A stretch of 64,000 nucleotides of DNA, taken from contig OZ025716.1 in NCBI GenBank assembly GCA_964019335.1, positions 429,232 through 493,231 on the forward strand, written 5' to 3'. The stretch comes from Diplonema japonicum. Taxonomy: Eukaryota > Euglenozoa > Diplonemea > Diplonemida > Diplonemidae. This document shows positions 29,050 through 39,413 of the stretch, one piece after another; the first letter of the stretch is position 1; each line of letters begins with the position of its first letter. Below the pieces are notes generated by a model, which was given only the letters and a program-made list of their open reading frames with translations, made no database searches and was not told where the DNA came from. Position numbers and translations under genes: made by a program.

Positions 29050-29873
29050 ATGTCGTTGACGCTACAAGTGAGGCTCCCATCCTCGATTGTAGTAGTAGTG
29101 GATGTTGAGGGAAGTGACACAGCAAAGGTGTTGAAGGCAAAGGTTGCGTCGTCTGCTGGGTTGGATGCTGACCTTTTTTCGCTCATTTTTGAAGGCTCTG
29201 AACTAGAGGAGGGGAAAAAGATCTGCGAGTTTCCTTTTGAAGATCAAAGCGAACTGTTTGCAGGTTTTAGTAAGAAGCAGGTTGCAGCTCAGCACATGAA
29301 GGATCTTGAGTGGAGTGCACCGTGGGAGGGTGCCTTTATCGACTGGCTTGTTGGGTTCGAGGGGGATAAACAGGACATTGAAGAGTGCGATGCGAAGTAC
29401 GTTAAGGTGCTGCAAGTGATGCACGAGGCCGACATGTGTGGAAACAGGGAGTTTATGAGCGAGATGCTAGTCGATGCGGCTGGTGCAGGCTTTACGAAAT
29501 GCGTAGAATTCCTGCTTGTTGAGGAGCTTGCTGATCCAAACTCCACCATTGGGAGCAGTGGAGGTTCAACTCCCCTGCACCGTGCCGTAGAGGAGAATCA
29601 TATTGGTGTAACTCAAGCTTTACTCAGATACAATGCTGACCCTAACAAGTCTGACAACTTCGGGGACACGTCTCTGCACTCGGCTTGCATGACAGGGAAC
29701 AGGACGTGTGCCACCATGCTCATTGCGAGCAACGCGGACATAACAGCTTTGAACCATCGTGGTATGCAGCACTTGCGCACAGGCAAGCAACCCACCCAGG
29801 AATGACACCAAACGATTGGATCTTGCCAAGGCCGGTTACTTATGTACCTAAGCTCAAGGAAGAAGGAAGGTGA
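29050..29873 (+). CDS. UBL + ankyrin-repeat protein 2
   Basis: Model: 29050-29761 joined to 29800-29873, 261 residues. The 38-nt GT-AG intron follows the same NHRG/NSRG-type codon context as in the next gene. Residues 1-75 are UBL-like (MSLTLQVRLPSSIVVVVDVE, TAKVLKAKVASSAGLD, FSLIFEGSEL). Three ankyrin repeats follow the linker (GSTPLHRAVEENHIGVTQAL, GDTSLHSACMTGNRTCATML and the spliced last one beginning RGMTPND). The N-terminal 40 residues are very like protein 3, showing local duplication. Confidence 0.65.
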
Positions 29874-29969
29874 TACGTTTCTACAGTTTGTCCATTAACG
29901 GAGTAGAGCGCTTGATGGGCCTGTTTCAAAAGCGTAAAGCGTAAAACTATTCATTACAGTGAAGCCTAC

Positions 29970-30903
29970 ATGTCGTTGACACTACACGTGAGGCTCCCAT
30001 CCTCGAAGGTATTGGCGGTGGAGGTGAACGGAAACGACACAGTAAAAGTGTTGAAGGCAAAGGTTGCGTCATCTGCTGGGTTGGATGTTAACCTTTTCTT
30101 ACTCATTTTTGATGGCTCTGAGCTGGGAGCAAATGAAGCAGAGTGCGAAAAGGAAGTGTGCCAATATCCTTTCCAAGATCAAAGTGAGCTGCTTGTAACA
30201 ATAGACAAAAGGTACGTTGCATCCCAGAAGATGAAGGAATTAGGGTGGGAGGAGCCGTGGGGCCAGTCATTTGTAGAAGAGGTGCGCGGGGCTCTAGGTG
30301 ACATGGAAGAGGGCGGTGCTGAAGAACTTGAAGAATGCGATGCAAGGTACGCCGCGGCGCTTCAGGTGATGTACATGACAGACATGTGTGAGGACAGGGA
30401 TTCTATGAACATGGTACTAGCGGAGGCAGCTAGCGAAGGTCTCCTCAGGTGCGTCGACATTCTGCTGGAAGCGGGTGTGAGTGACGTGGACGCCCCGATT
30501 GACGCCCATGAGGGCGCCACTGCCCTACACCTTGCTGTGGAGGCCAACCACATGGACGTGGCACACACATTGCTTGCACACAATGCAGACCCCAACAAGC
30601 AGGATAGCAATGGCAGCACCCCTATGCACGTGCTGGATGCAGTGACGCAACGAATGCTTCTTTCTTTCGGCGGTAAGACGGACATGCAGACTAAGGATGG
30701 GAACACGCCTCTGCACCTTGCCGTGATTGAGAACGACAAGACATGTGTGCAAGTGCTGCTTTCTCACAACGCAGACAGAACCTTGCTGAACTCTCGTGGT
30801 ATGTTCACCGCTTTCTTCACAACACAGCGCAGGACGCACTCCTCTTGACTGCGCAAAGTATTTCAAGCATGCGGAACTTGTGAGCGCGCTTGACTCCAAC
30901 TAA
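29970..30903 (+). CDS. UBL + ankyrin-repeat protein 3
   Basis: Model: 29970-30798 joined to 30833-30903, 299 residues. The 34-nt GT-AG intron joins LLNSRG to RTPLDCAKYFKHAELVSALD, a textbook ankyrin ending; unspliced, the frame stops early. The N-terminal UBL (MSLTLHVRLPSSKVLAVEVN ... LLIFDGSELG) is followed by a helical linker and four ankyrin repeats. The start follows TTCATTACAG by 10 nt. Confidence 0.75.
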
Positions 30904-31106
30904 GCTTGATTTTTAAGATACGAATTAATCGAGGAGGGTAACCTTTTTTGTCATGCATGCCATCCATGACCGAAAGGTAGTGACCAAGTTTTCTAGCCTT
31001 TTGTGCGAATACCGATGTGCGTGCGGGAGATGGTAAAGGTCATCGCTCATTATTTACGTACCGTTGGCAAGGCATAACTGAACACCATATTCCAGAATTT
31101 ATCACA

Positions 31107-31679
31107 ATGAAGATGCTTGCTATGTTGTGCTTGGTGGGTGCTGCTTCTGCACTGGTGCCTGCGACGCTGATCGAGTGGCAGGGCTGCCCTGATTGCACGA
31201 AATATGGTGATGGACTGGTGACGGAGGGGCTGAACAAGAAGCTTGGGCCGTTGATGAACCTTACAGTGCTGTACATTGATGGGCACCACCCTGGGGTGAA
31301 AGCGGACCCTATGTTCAGTCCGTTCGCTGCATGTGCGCAGTACGTGCGCGCCACGGATGTGAACTACAAATGGTACGCCGTTCTTGCGTGCGCGAACCCA
31401 GGAAAGACAATTGAAGAATGCGAAATCTCCACCGGGTTCAACCCCACTCAGTCCGCAATGATCAAGCAGTGCACTTCCAACACAACTCTTTCAAGCAAGC
31501 TTGTTAGTCAGATGCACACCAAGGCTTCTTCTATGGCCAACGACTTCCCCTGGGCCATTGTTGCCGGAAAGACGATGCCCGAACCTGACACCCACAATGA
31601 CAACATCAAGCCCTTCATTGATGCCGTTTGTGAGAACGCCCCGAAGAGCGCTGCTGCTGCAACCCCCGCTTGCCACTAA
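31107..31679 (+). CDS. GILT-like secreted/lysosomal thiol reductase
   Basis: 190 residues. Signal peptide MKMLAMLCLVGAASALVP. The catalytic CxxC is in GCPDCTKYGDG (about residues 28-31), then VLYIDGHHPG, a conserved CAQYV cysteine, WYAVLACAN, EECEISTGFN and KQC, and PWAIVAGK near the end. This order matches gamma-interferon-inducible lysosomal thiol reductase homologues, which reduce disulfides in acidic compartments. The start is 11 nt after ATTCCAG. Confidence 0.8.
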   Translation: MKMLAMLCLVGAASALVPATLIEWQGCPDCTKYGDGLVTEGLNKKLGPLMNLTVLYIDGHHPGVKADPMFSPFAACAQYVRATDVNYKWYAVLACANPGKTIEECEISTGFNPTQSAMIKQCTSNTTLSSKLVSQMHTKASSMANDFPWAIVAGKTMPEPDTHNDNIKPFIDAVCENAPKSAAAATPACH

Positions 31680-32422
31680 ACCCTTTTTTCGAGTGTTCAG
31701 AAACTGTAAAGAGGGACACAGCATCTTTCTTTATATTCCCAGCGTGTATTTCTTGAACTTGCAGTTTGCATCTTTTTCATTTTGGCTCTTTTTGAGGCGG
31801 CCTCTTCCTCTGCAGCATGTCCTCCCGGATGCATCGCAAGAAGGAGCTACGCGTAGAAAGAAAATGAGTGAAAAGAATGAACGAAAAGAGTTACCTGTTA
31901 AACGTTTGTAATTTAGCATTATTTACTTCTGATTTCCACTCGTCAGCATAGGCAAATGAACCTGACACGCTAAGCACCTGTTCTGATGTTGAGGGCGGCA
32001 CTCGTCACATGAGGCGTACCGATATGGAAACGAATGATGTGAGACACTTGAGCTTCTGTGGGTTCTGACAGTACGATACGACTACTTGGAAGAGGATTTT
32101 GGGAACATTGGTGGTGGCTGCATGTTGAGAACATCTTGCAGGACGGATAGAAAGATAGTGCTCTTTGCGGCAGTCCTGTTGCCGCACTACGCCTCTGGCT
32201 TCAGGTTTCTGGAAGGACCTCCGTATCGTAATTGCTGCATCTGTTGGAGTCTAACGGTATAAGAGATAACTTTATCGTAGCGCTTATTTACTTCTAGTGC
32301 AGGCTCTTTATAGTGCTTCGGTTTTTTAGCTCACATTTTAATTTGCATACCCACCTGTGCTTGAGATGAATTTACCCTTCAATTCAAAGAAGGTTGGAAT
32401 AGGTTTGAAATAAAAAACAGCA
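31680..32422. other. Intergenic
   Basis: No gene recognised. Confidence 0.4.
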
Positions 32423-34636
32423 ATGTCCGATAACTCGCAGTTTCCCGAGGCTATCGATGACCTAGCTACTGTCAACGACACCTTCTTTGTACACCTGCGC
32501 GGATTCATGGAGAATAAACATGACCTACAGAAAATCTGGGCGGATGAGGTTCCTGAGGAAGGGAAGGAAAGAGTTATGGGAATAGAGGCGTTCGATGTAG
32601 TTCCCGACGGGGAGGGGGCACGGACTAGCGTACGTGGCCGTCCCGTGGAGAGTGTGGGGGACGTATATGAGTCGGCTGAGCTAGTGAAGGGGTTTTTCCA
32701 CGAGGCAGTGGAGAAGGTAGGTGTACGTTGCGGGGTGGAGACCAAGGTCCCACAAGAGCTGAAAGCACGTTTAAGAGCAGAGGAGAAAGTAGCAAATGAC
32801 TACAACGACAAACCGCTCCCTCCCGCCTCTTGGCTCTTCGATGTTTTGAGGTGCTCGCTGCTGCCACAGACTCCTATGGAGCTTTTGTGCGTCCTAGATG
32901 ACCTTAACTCGTCGCCTGACTTCAAGCTCTTGCGCCTCAAGAACCGTTTCAACCCACCTTTGCCCAACGGGTATCGCGACTTGCTCATCCTTGCTAAGGT
33001 GCAGCCGGAGGGAACAGAGACTGTACACATCTGCGAGATTCAGATACATCTCGCTTCGTTGTACTCCATCAAGAGTAACTCACACGGACATTACAGATAC
33101 TTCCGTGACTATTTCAAGGGGGCGGATTCGGTGGCCGTCGAAGCACGTCTCACTGCCCTACGTGATGTGTACCAGTCCGGTTCGGAGTCACTTCAAGACA
33201 TTTTAAAGAGAACAATCGCCGCGAACGACCCTGACACAATGTGGTCCCTTTCCACTGTGCTTCTTGACCTTGAGGAGTATCGCGCCGTGCGATCAGTTCT
33301 CTTAGCTCTGGAAAACGTTCTTGGCGCATCGGAGGGGAAGAGCTCAGAAAACTACCTCAGAACTGTGAAAGAGCTGGCTGATCTTTACACTCTGCACCTG
33401 CCGACATACCACCACGAGGCAGAAGAGATGTACCGAAAGATATTAGCAGTTAGGGACGACATGGACACGGAGGAGTCACTTGCCAATTTGCTGGACAACC
33501 TTGGCCGTCCCGATGAGGCAAAGATTCTTTATGAGAAGCTCGTCGATGGCAACACAAAGGCATACGGTGCTAATTCACGGAAGACTGCCCTCACGAAGTA
33601 CAACCTGGGACACTGTTATGCAAAGCTTGGCACCTACGAAGAGGCAAAATCGATGTACAAGGAAGCGGAAGAGGTGTTCGTGAGTATTGGAGAGTCGAAT
33701 CTGGTAACGAAAACGATGGAGGGCACGGCGATCTGTTTGGACTACCAAGAAAAATACGCGCAGGCATTGCCCATCTTCCGCAAGGTCGTAGATCACCAGG
33801 AGCGCTTTTCTGGAAAGGAGTCTATCCACGTCTCTAAGGCTCTGCAGAACCTTGGAGTCTGCTGCACGTTCTTGGAACTCTTCGACGAGGCTGAGGAGTG
33901 TTTAACACGAGCACTGGGAATCAAAGAGCACATCTTCGGGGAGGTACACACTTCGACAGCAGTGGGGTACCAAGCCCTAGGAAAATTATACACAAGTTCG
34001 GGCAAAGCCAGGGAGGCAATTGAAGTGTTCCAGCGCTGCGTTGACATTCGGACAGAGCTGCTGGGTGAGATGAACATGGATGTTGGTACAGCCCTTTTTT
34101 CTCTGGGAGGTTGCCAGGAACAGATTGGTGAAGTTCATGAAGCCATAGAGTCATACATAAAGGTGGTAAAAATACGCGAAGCCGACCAGACGGGTATACA
34201 GGACCTCTGCCACAGTTATCAGCGTCTTGCAGTAGCGTACTCCAAGGTAGGTGACACTGCGAGCTCCATCCGCTATTTCACTCTCAGCCTCGGACACACG
34301 AAGGACCCCATTCAACTATCGCAGTCCTACCACAATCTTGGGCTCCTCAATCTTCAGGTCGGAGCTCCAGATGACGCACGTGATGCCTTCACCCAGGCAT
34401 TGGCCTTGCGCCGCACTTGCTGCCCCGATGGTGCACCCCAGATCCTCCATACAGTCGAGCAGCTCGCCCTTCTTGCCGATTCAACCGGAGATTACAAAGA
34501 GGCCTTGTGCCTTGGGGACGAAGTAGTTAGCATCTTAGAAGAGGCTTTGGGAAGCGAGCACGAGCTAACAGTCTCCAAGAAGGAGTGGAGGGACACCGTG
34601 AAGGCGAAGATCGCATCGGAAGAAGTTTCTATGTGA
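32423..34636 (+). CDS. RelA/SpoT-like domain + TPR (kinesin-light-chain-like) protein
   Basis: 737 residues, no intron. The N-terminal ~230 residues resemble a RelA/SpoT nucleotidyltransferase-fold domain: FDVLRCSLL, LLRLKNRFNPPLPNGYRDLL and the EIQIHL strand, followed by a helix. Classical catalytic charges are only partly present, so activity is unproven. Residues about 300-720 are tandem tetratricopeptide repeats of the kinesin light chain type (ALTKYNLGHCYAKLGTYEEA, AYSKVGDTASSIRYFTLSLG). Such fusions may signal or scaffold; the function is unknown. Confidence 0.7.
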   Translation: MSDNSQFPEAIDDLATVNDTFFVHLRGFMENKHDLQKIWADEVPEEGKERVMGIEAFDVVPDGEGARTSVRGRPVESVGDVYESAELVKGFFHEAVEKVGVRCGVETKVPQELKARLRAEEKVANDYNDKPLPPASWLFDVLRCSLLPQTPMELLCVLDDLNSSPDFKLLRLKNRFNPPLPNGYRDLLILAKVQPEGTETVHICEIQIHLASLYSIKSNSHGHYRYFRDYFKGADSVAVEARLTALRDVYQSGSESLQDILKRTIAANDPDTMWSLSTVLLDLEEYRAVRSVLLALENVLGASEGKSSENYLRTVKELADLYTLHLPTYHHEAEEMYRKILAVRDDMDTEESLANLLDNLGRPDEAKILYEKLVDGNTKAYGANSRKTALTKYNLGHCYAKLGTYEEAKSMYKEAEEVFVSIGESNLVTKTMEGTAICLDYQEKYAQALPIFRKVVDHQERFSGKESIHVSKALQNLGVCCTFLELFDEAEECLTRALGIKEHIFGEVHTSTAVGYQALGKLYTSSGKAREAIEVFQRCVDIRTELLGEMNMDVGTALFSLGGCQEQIGEVHEAIESYIKVVKIREADQTGIQDLCHSYQRLAVAYSKVGDTASSIRYFTLSLGHTKDPIQLSQSYHNLGLLNLQVGAPDDARDAFTQALALRRTCCPDGAPQILHTVEQLALLADSTGDYKEALCLGDEVVSILEEALGSEHELTVSKKEWRDTVKAKIASEEVSM

Positions 34637-34743
34637 TATTGCACCAACCCGTGGGAACAGTGTATTTTTCAGTTTTATATTTTAGCAACATTTATCGGAC
34701 CTCCAACCTCCAGGTACCATTTAAAAAAAGAAAAAAAGAAAGA

Positions 34744-35613
34744 ATGATGACAACATACGAGTCCATCCCGAGGATGGCTTCGCACATGTTGCAGCATGAT
34801 CCATACGTCGTGAGGAGTGAGTTCCGCCAAGGGATAGAGGCTCTAATTGAAAAAGGGGACCTCACAGGTGTGGGGAGGCTTCACTTTCAGGAATGCATCA
34901 GAAGCATGCACACCGGAAGGGTCCGGGAGTTCGTTGAGGCGTGGATGACAGAAGACGTAGCGTACACGTCTGAAGGACTTCCGTTTGGCATGAATGTTGA
35001 TGGAAGGGAGGAATACCTAAGAAACTACAACGAGGTAATCACAGGGCACTACGGGTCGCCCGATGCGCATATGGTCTTCAGGCTTGACGGGTTGGCAAGG
35101 CTTTCGGAGAAGGACCTAAGGTTAGACATGACGGTCACGACGAAGGGGAAGCGGGATATGGTGGAGAGGATACGGATGGACTTTACGTACAACGACATGT
35201 TCCAGCTGTGCAGGGCCATGGTAACGACGCCAGATCATGTCAGCCCCACGCTTTCCATTTGTGGGGCAGCCATCAAGCCTGTATGCTCAAAGCCTATAAA
35301 GAAGCTGAAACCAACCCGCAAGCCCGTGCCATCTCGCGTCATTGAACCCTCCACCATTGTCCAGGCCCCTTCCTTCGACCGCCCTTGCCTCCACAACCTC
35401 TGGGACTCCGTCAGGACCAAGAAGGGTATTGCTTTGCTGCGCTGCAGAACCTGTGTGTCGCAATGGAAGCTCGTTGCCTCCGACATCATGAAGTGCAGGA
35501 GGTTCCTCTCCGAGCAGGGGTGCCCGTTGGGTACGCTTTGTGACAACCTTCATATCCATGCAAGAAAGAAGACCTTTGAGGACAGGGTTGTCAAGGATAC
35601 GGAAAGCCCATGA
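34744..35613 (+). CDS. CCCH zinc-finger protein with NTF2-like N-terminus, paralogue 1
   Basis: 289 residues. The N-terminal half (about 50-165) looks like a small alpha+beta fold, possibly NTF2/SnoaL-like (EFVEAWMTEDVAYTSEGLPF, NYNEVITGHYGSPDA). A basic linker leads to STIVQAPSFDRPCLHNLWDS, LRCRTCVSQWKL and a C-terminal C-x8-C-x5-C-x3-H finger (KCRRFLSEQGCPLGTLCDNL then HIH), the RNA-binding CCCH type. A paralogue is at 39414. Possible RNA-binding regulator. The start lies after ACCTCCAG and a purine-rich leader. Confidence 0.65.
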   Translation: MMTTYESIPRMASHMLQHDPYVVRSEFRQGIEALIEKGDLTGVGRLHFQECIRSMHTGRVREFVEAWMTEDVAYTSEGLPFGMNVDGREEYLRNYNEVITGHYGSPDAHMVFRLDGLARLSEKDLRLDMTVTTKGKRDMVERIRMDFTYNDMFQLCRAMVTTPDHVSPTLSICGAAIKPVCSKPIKKLKPTRKPVPSRVIEPSTIVQAPSFDRPCLHNLWDSVRTKKGIALLRCRTCVSQWKLVASDIMKCRRFLSEQGCPLGTLCDNLHIHARKKTFEDRVVKDTESP

Positions 35614-36790
35614 GTTATGTAAGTCCCCTTTTGTCACGCAGTCGTTCGGAAAGCACCTCTAACTTGCAGAATGAAGAACAGAAAGAGTGACAACACGGGT
35701 TAGAACGCCGACTGTTTTTTTTTTTTCTTTGATGCCGTTTCTTTTTAAAAAAACGGGATTGTCCTTCACTTACGAGAAAAGAACGGAGAAAAAGAAAAAA
35801 GACTTTCGGTATGCCGCCTCTCGCATATTCCTCTCGCTTTTTTTTTTTTTAAAGTTCGTTTTTTTTTTTTTTTTGCTTACGTTGAATAAGGTCCAACGAA
35901 GCACAGAGAAACAATTCGATTCCTCCCTTTTGCTTACATGAGCCATTTAAGGCTCCTTTCGTCCGGTCCTGATCTCATCGGGGTGTGGCGGGAGAATTTC
36001 TTTGACAGCAGTAACTTTCTATTCCTCAACCAGTTTACTTTTTTCTTTTTTGCATGTGATAGTGATACCATGGCAAAGAAGTATAATTTATCTTGATACG
36101 TAGAAGGGCATACAAACACCAAGATTTTTATAGTGAATGAAACTTTCCTTTACTCAGAAATCGCTTCCAGAGGCGGAGGGTCGACAGCGTCGAAAAAACC
36201 CACGAGTCTGAGAAAGTTTACACCCCTCTGCGAACCCCCATATTTTCCTCTTTTTCTTTTTTAACTACCAGCTATCTCCCCGTACCAGCAGCATGATTAC
36301 CTCTTTTTTTTTTTGTTACATTTTTTTTAACATGGTGATTAAGAGCAGATTATATACAAAAAGAAATCCATGGAAGAAAGACAGACATGAAAAAAAGAGA
36401 AAGAAAAGAGAGAAAGGGTGCAAAACATCGCCAAACCATGCTGCAAACTAACTCTGTGCGTGTTTTCTGCCTTCTTTCTTGTTTCTTTTTTAATACACGT
36501 ATAGTTTCCACGATTTCTCATTGTTCTTACCTGCCTTGCGTTAATCTTTTGTCTATTTTAAAAAGAAAAACGCCTTTTTACTTCCTTTCACATATATTTC
36601 TTTCCTACTCCGCCGTTTGGTTTGAGAAGAAAGGTACAACTCAAAGCACACAAGCCCGAGACATGAAGTCTCAAAGGGAAAAAGTTATTCTGAGTAGTAA
36701 TTTCTTCCTCCCTGTATTACTTTATTTTCTGGGTGGGCCGTTGCTATAGTGAATTTTTCTTCCCTTTATCTTTGCACCTCTAGCACCCCT
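35614..36790. other. Intergenic, homopolymer-rich
   Basis: Long T and A runs, especially 35840-35875. The open frames are low-complexity and are not called. Confidence 0.5.
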
Positions 36791-37103
36791 TCAAATTAAC
36801 TCTTCTGGTTGATTGGCTGCTGCCCTTTGCTTTTGCCAGATTGCTTGTGCGCCGTTGTCCACCTTCTCATGAAGATCTTCTCGCAGCTTGTTGCACCAAG
36901 CAAATTGAAGCTACAGAGATATATTAGAGGTGAGGAAACAAGATATATTACCTCGGTGGTTGAACGCGGCGTCCTCGTGGATCGTCCTGCTGACTTAGTA
37001 GTCCAAGCTTCAGGTGGATGATTCCGAACCTGACTTGTCGCAGTGACTGACGCTTGTGCGCGGCAGCAAGTCTTACGGCGTGCCACAGCTGCTTTTGTAC
37101 GTC
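36791..37103 (-). CDS. Possible minus-strand gene with a 41-nt intron, 5' end unresolved
   Basis: On the minus strand, a GT-AG intron (36951 down to 36911) joins an Arg/Thr/Pro-rich exon ending RSTRTPRSTTE to a helical, convincing exon LQFAWCNKLREDLHEKVDNG ... AIWQKQRAAANQPEELI with its stop at 36791-36793. No in-frame ATG is found upstream before a stop, so a further 5' exon or an error is needed. It is divergent from the gene starting at 37208. Confidence 0.4.
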
Positions 37104-37207
37104 TGTGGGAGTGTGAGACTTAATTAGAAATGAGCAGATGAGAAGGATTTCCTTTGAATGCCTCTTCATTTTTACTGCGTTTGAACACCAACAGGAAGGA
37201 CAGAACC

Positions 37208-39328
37208 ATGAGCAGAGCTTTGTTGGAAAACTTGCAAAAAGTGCGCAACAACACCCAATGGGGGCAAGTACTGAAGGAGTTGTCGAAGAATAAAGGTGAA
37301 TGGAAGGGAAGGGAAGGGAGAGAGATCATGCGGAGGGCGGGGCAAGGCGTGGACTGCAGGGAGTTGAGAGGACTTGGGTTGGTCTTGGTAAGCATGGGAA
37401 GAATGAAATATGTCGACGATGGTTTCCTTGCAAGGGTGGTGAATGGGGTGAGGCGCGACGGGCTACTTGGGAGGGATCCTACTCAGGTCGGATGGCTGTG
37501 TAGTGGTCTCTCTTGGCTTGGCACACGTGATCCGTACCTCACTGAACAGATAACCGAGACTCTTGCGAGATGGTGCCTCGCTGATTCCCCAAGAGAGAGT
37601 GAGCCAGTCATGGCACTAGTTACAACTTTGTCCCGAATGAGGCCTAGTGAGAACAACCACCTTCCTCTTATCCTCAACCGGATCATCACCAGCCCACAAT
37701 TACCCCCCAGGTCTGTTTGCGCCATTCTGTCATTCGCGAAGCGGCTTCAATACCGTCCACCGCCTGAAGTAATCAACAAGATAGTAAAGGTGTTCTCAAA
37801 GACAGAACAACCATGGGAGCGATACATCCCACTATACTTGCACGAGAGAAGTTTCCCTGCTACCGGTGTGGGTAGGTTTGTGGAAAAGAAACTATTGCAA
37901 GGGATGGTACAGAATAAAGCTCACTGGTGGGTAGGCATTACCCGCTGGGCGAACGAGCTGCTGTTTTTAGCAAGTAAGAGCATAGAAGGACGGACAATTA
38001 TGAAAGAGGAATTGTTGCTGAATCACACCGTAGTAAAGGCACTTACCCAAGTGGTTGGTTCGGAAGTTGACATCGGAATGCTGACGCAGGCGGTGTCAAG
38101 GGTTGGGGATGAGGACAGTTTAAAGGTTTTGCAAAGCTTGATAGAAGCCGAATCAGACCGATTGGCAAAATCACCACAGTTCATAGTGAGCTTTCTCTAT
38201 GCCACAGCCATAAGGAACGAGAACTGGATGATGGAGTTTCTAGATAAGTATTATGTCCCGTCTTGTATTCCCCCGGGTTATGTTCTCGCGACAATAGGCT
38301 CCTTGCACTCCCTGGGGTTGCATGAGAAGGTGTCCGAAGCTGTCAAGCTTCTTTTTTCGCTAAGAGCCTTCCCGTACCTCTCAACACCCGATGTTCACGC
38401 TATACTTCAAGTGCAGCGGGCTGTACCCGACAACAGAGCCATTACGTCGCTCTTGCAAAGGATCATCGAGCTTATGACTAAAACAGATGAGGAGAGTGTG
38501 GCGTGTGTGCGAATGATATTGAAGGAAAACCCGAGCATGTACAAAACGGCAGAGCAGTACGTAGGGCGGGACAAGCTGGACGGGCAGATCCAATTTGCAA
38601 GGCTTCTCGTTGGAGACTGCGATGCGTATGAAACAGTGATGGCTTTAGACAGGACGACGTACGTGGATGTGTTTTGCCACATGCACATGTTTGAAGGTGA
38701 CGTAGAGCAGGGCATCATTGCAGGAATCTGCGATCGCAAGATTGATGAACTTTCAGCCAGTGAGTGCATAATATGCCTAGGGGCTTTGACGAAGGGAACA
38801 GATTTCATGGTACTCCAGCTTTTCGACAGTCGCTTCACGCGAGAAGCATTGTCGAGGACAGTCACCCCTGAGCAGCTCTGTCGGGTTTTATCGTCATTCG
38901 ACGCTCTGCATTCACGGCCTGAGGCACTACTGGACCTCATTAATAAAAACACGCAAAGGCATCGCGACATGTTCTCCACGTTGTACAAAACACGCCCTGT
39001 CCAGCTCTTAGATCTGTGTTTCAGCCTTCAGAATCTTCGCGTTCCAAGACACCCAAGTTACAAGGCACTTACTAGTTACGTTAGTGCATTTCCCAGCACG
39101 CCAACTATGTTCAACACCTGCAAAGCGATTTCTGCGATGTCGCGCTCCACCTGTGTCACCCCTTCTCTTATTCCCTGGATCGAGACAGAGCTTCAGACTA
39201 AGCTCACACGGAGCAACATAGGCACCGACACGATTGCCAATGCCATTAAAGATCTCGACGCCGTAGGCGTCGTGCCTCCAACATGCCTAGTTGAGGCTCT
39301 GGAGTTACGCAAAAAACCGAACGATTAA
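37208..39328 (+). CDS. Large helical-repeat protein (706 aa), possibly organellar RNA-binding
   Basis: Starts MSRALLENLQKVRNN at the ATG at 37208, 13 nt after CACCAACAG. The whole protein is built of amphipathic helices about 30-40 residues apart (MALVTTLSRMRPSENNH, VCAILSFAKRLQYRPPPEVI, ECIICLGALTKG), like FASTK/OPR/RAP-type helical arrays, with no clear enzymatic motif. The organellar RNA-binding idea is an inference from the architecture only. It lies between the two CCCH paralogues. Confidence 0.5.
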   Translation: MSRALLENLQKVRNNTQWGQVLKELSKNKGEWKGREGREIMRRAGQGVDCRELRGLGLVLVSMGRMKYVDDGFLARVVNGVRRDGLLGRDPTQVGWLCSGLSWLGTRDPYLTEQITETLARWCLADSPRESEPVMALVTTLSRMRPSENNHLPLILNRIITSPQLPPRSVCAILSFAKRLQYRPPPEVINKIVKVFSKTEQPWERYIPLYLHERSFPATGVGRFVEKKLLQGMVQNKAHWWVGITRWANELLFLASKSIEGRTIMKEELLLNHTVVKALTQVVGSEVDIGMLTQAVSRVGDEDSLKVLQSLIEAESDRLAKSPQFIVSFLYATAIRNENWMMEFLDKYYVPSCIPPGYVLATIGSLHSLGLHEKVSEAVKLLFSLRAFPYLSTPDVHAILQVQRAVPDNRAITSLLQRIIELMTKTDEESVACVRMILKENPSMYKTAEQYVGRDKLDGQIQFARLLVGDCDAYETVMALDRTTYVDVFCHMHMFEGDVEQGIIAGICDRKIDELSASECIICLGALTKGTDFMVLQLFDSRFTREALSRTVTPEQLCRVLSSFDALHSRPEALLDLINKNTQRHRDMFSTLYKTRPVQLLDLCFSLQNLRVPRHPSYKALTSYVSAFPSTPTMFNTCKAISAMSRSTCVTPSLIPWIETELQTKLTRSNIGTDTIANAIKDLDAVGVVPPTCLVEALELRKKPND

Positions 39329-39413
39329 ATGTCAGTTTTCTGAAGTCATTTTTTTTTTTCTTTTGCATATTTCCTTACGAGTTTTTCAAAGTGCCACCAC
39401 AGGACCGATAAAA

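Noticed and set aside
36387-36749. 120-codon + strand frame in the 35.6-36.8 kb gap
   Set aside because: Begins in A/G runs and continues through T-rich sequence. No domain and no acceptor-like site.
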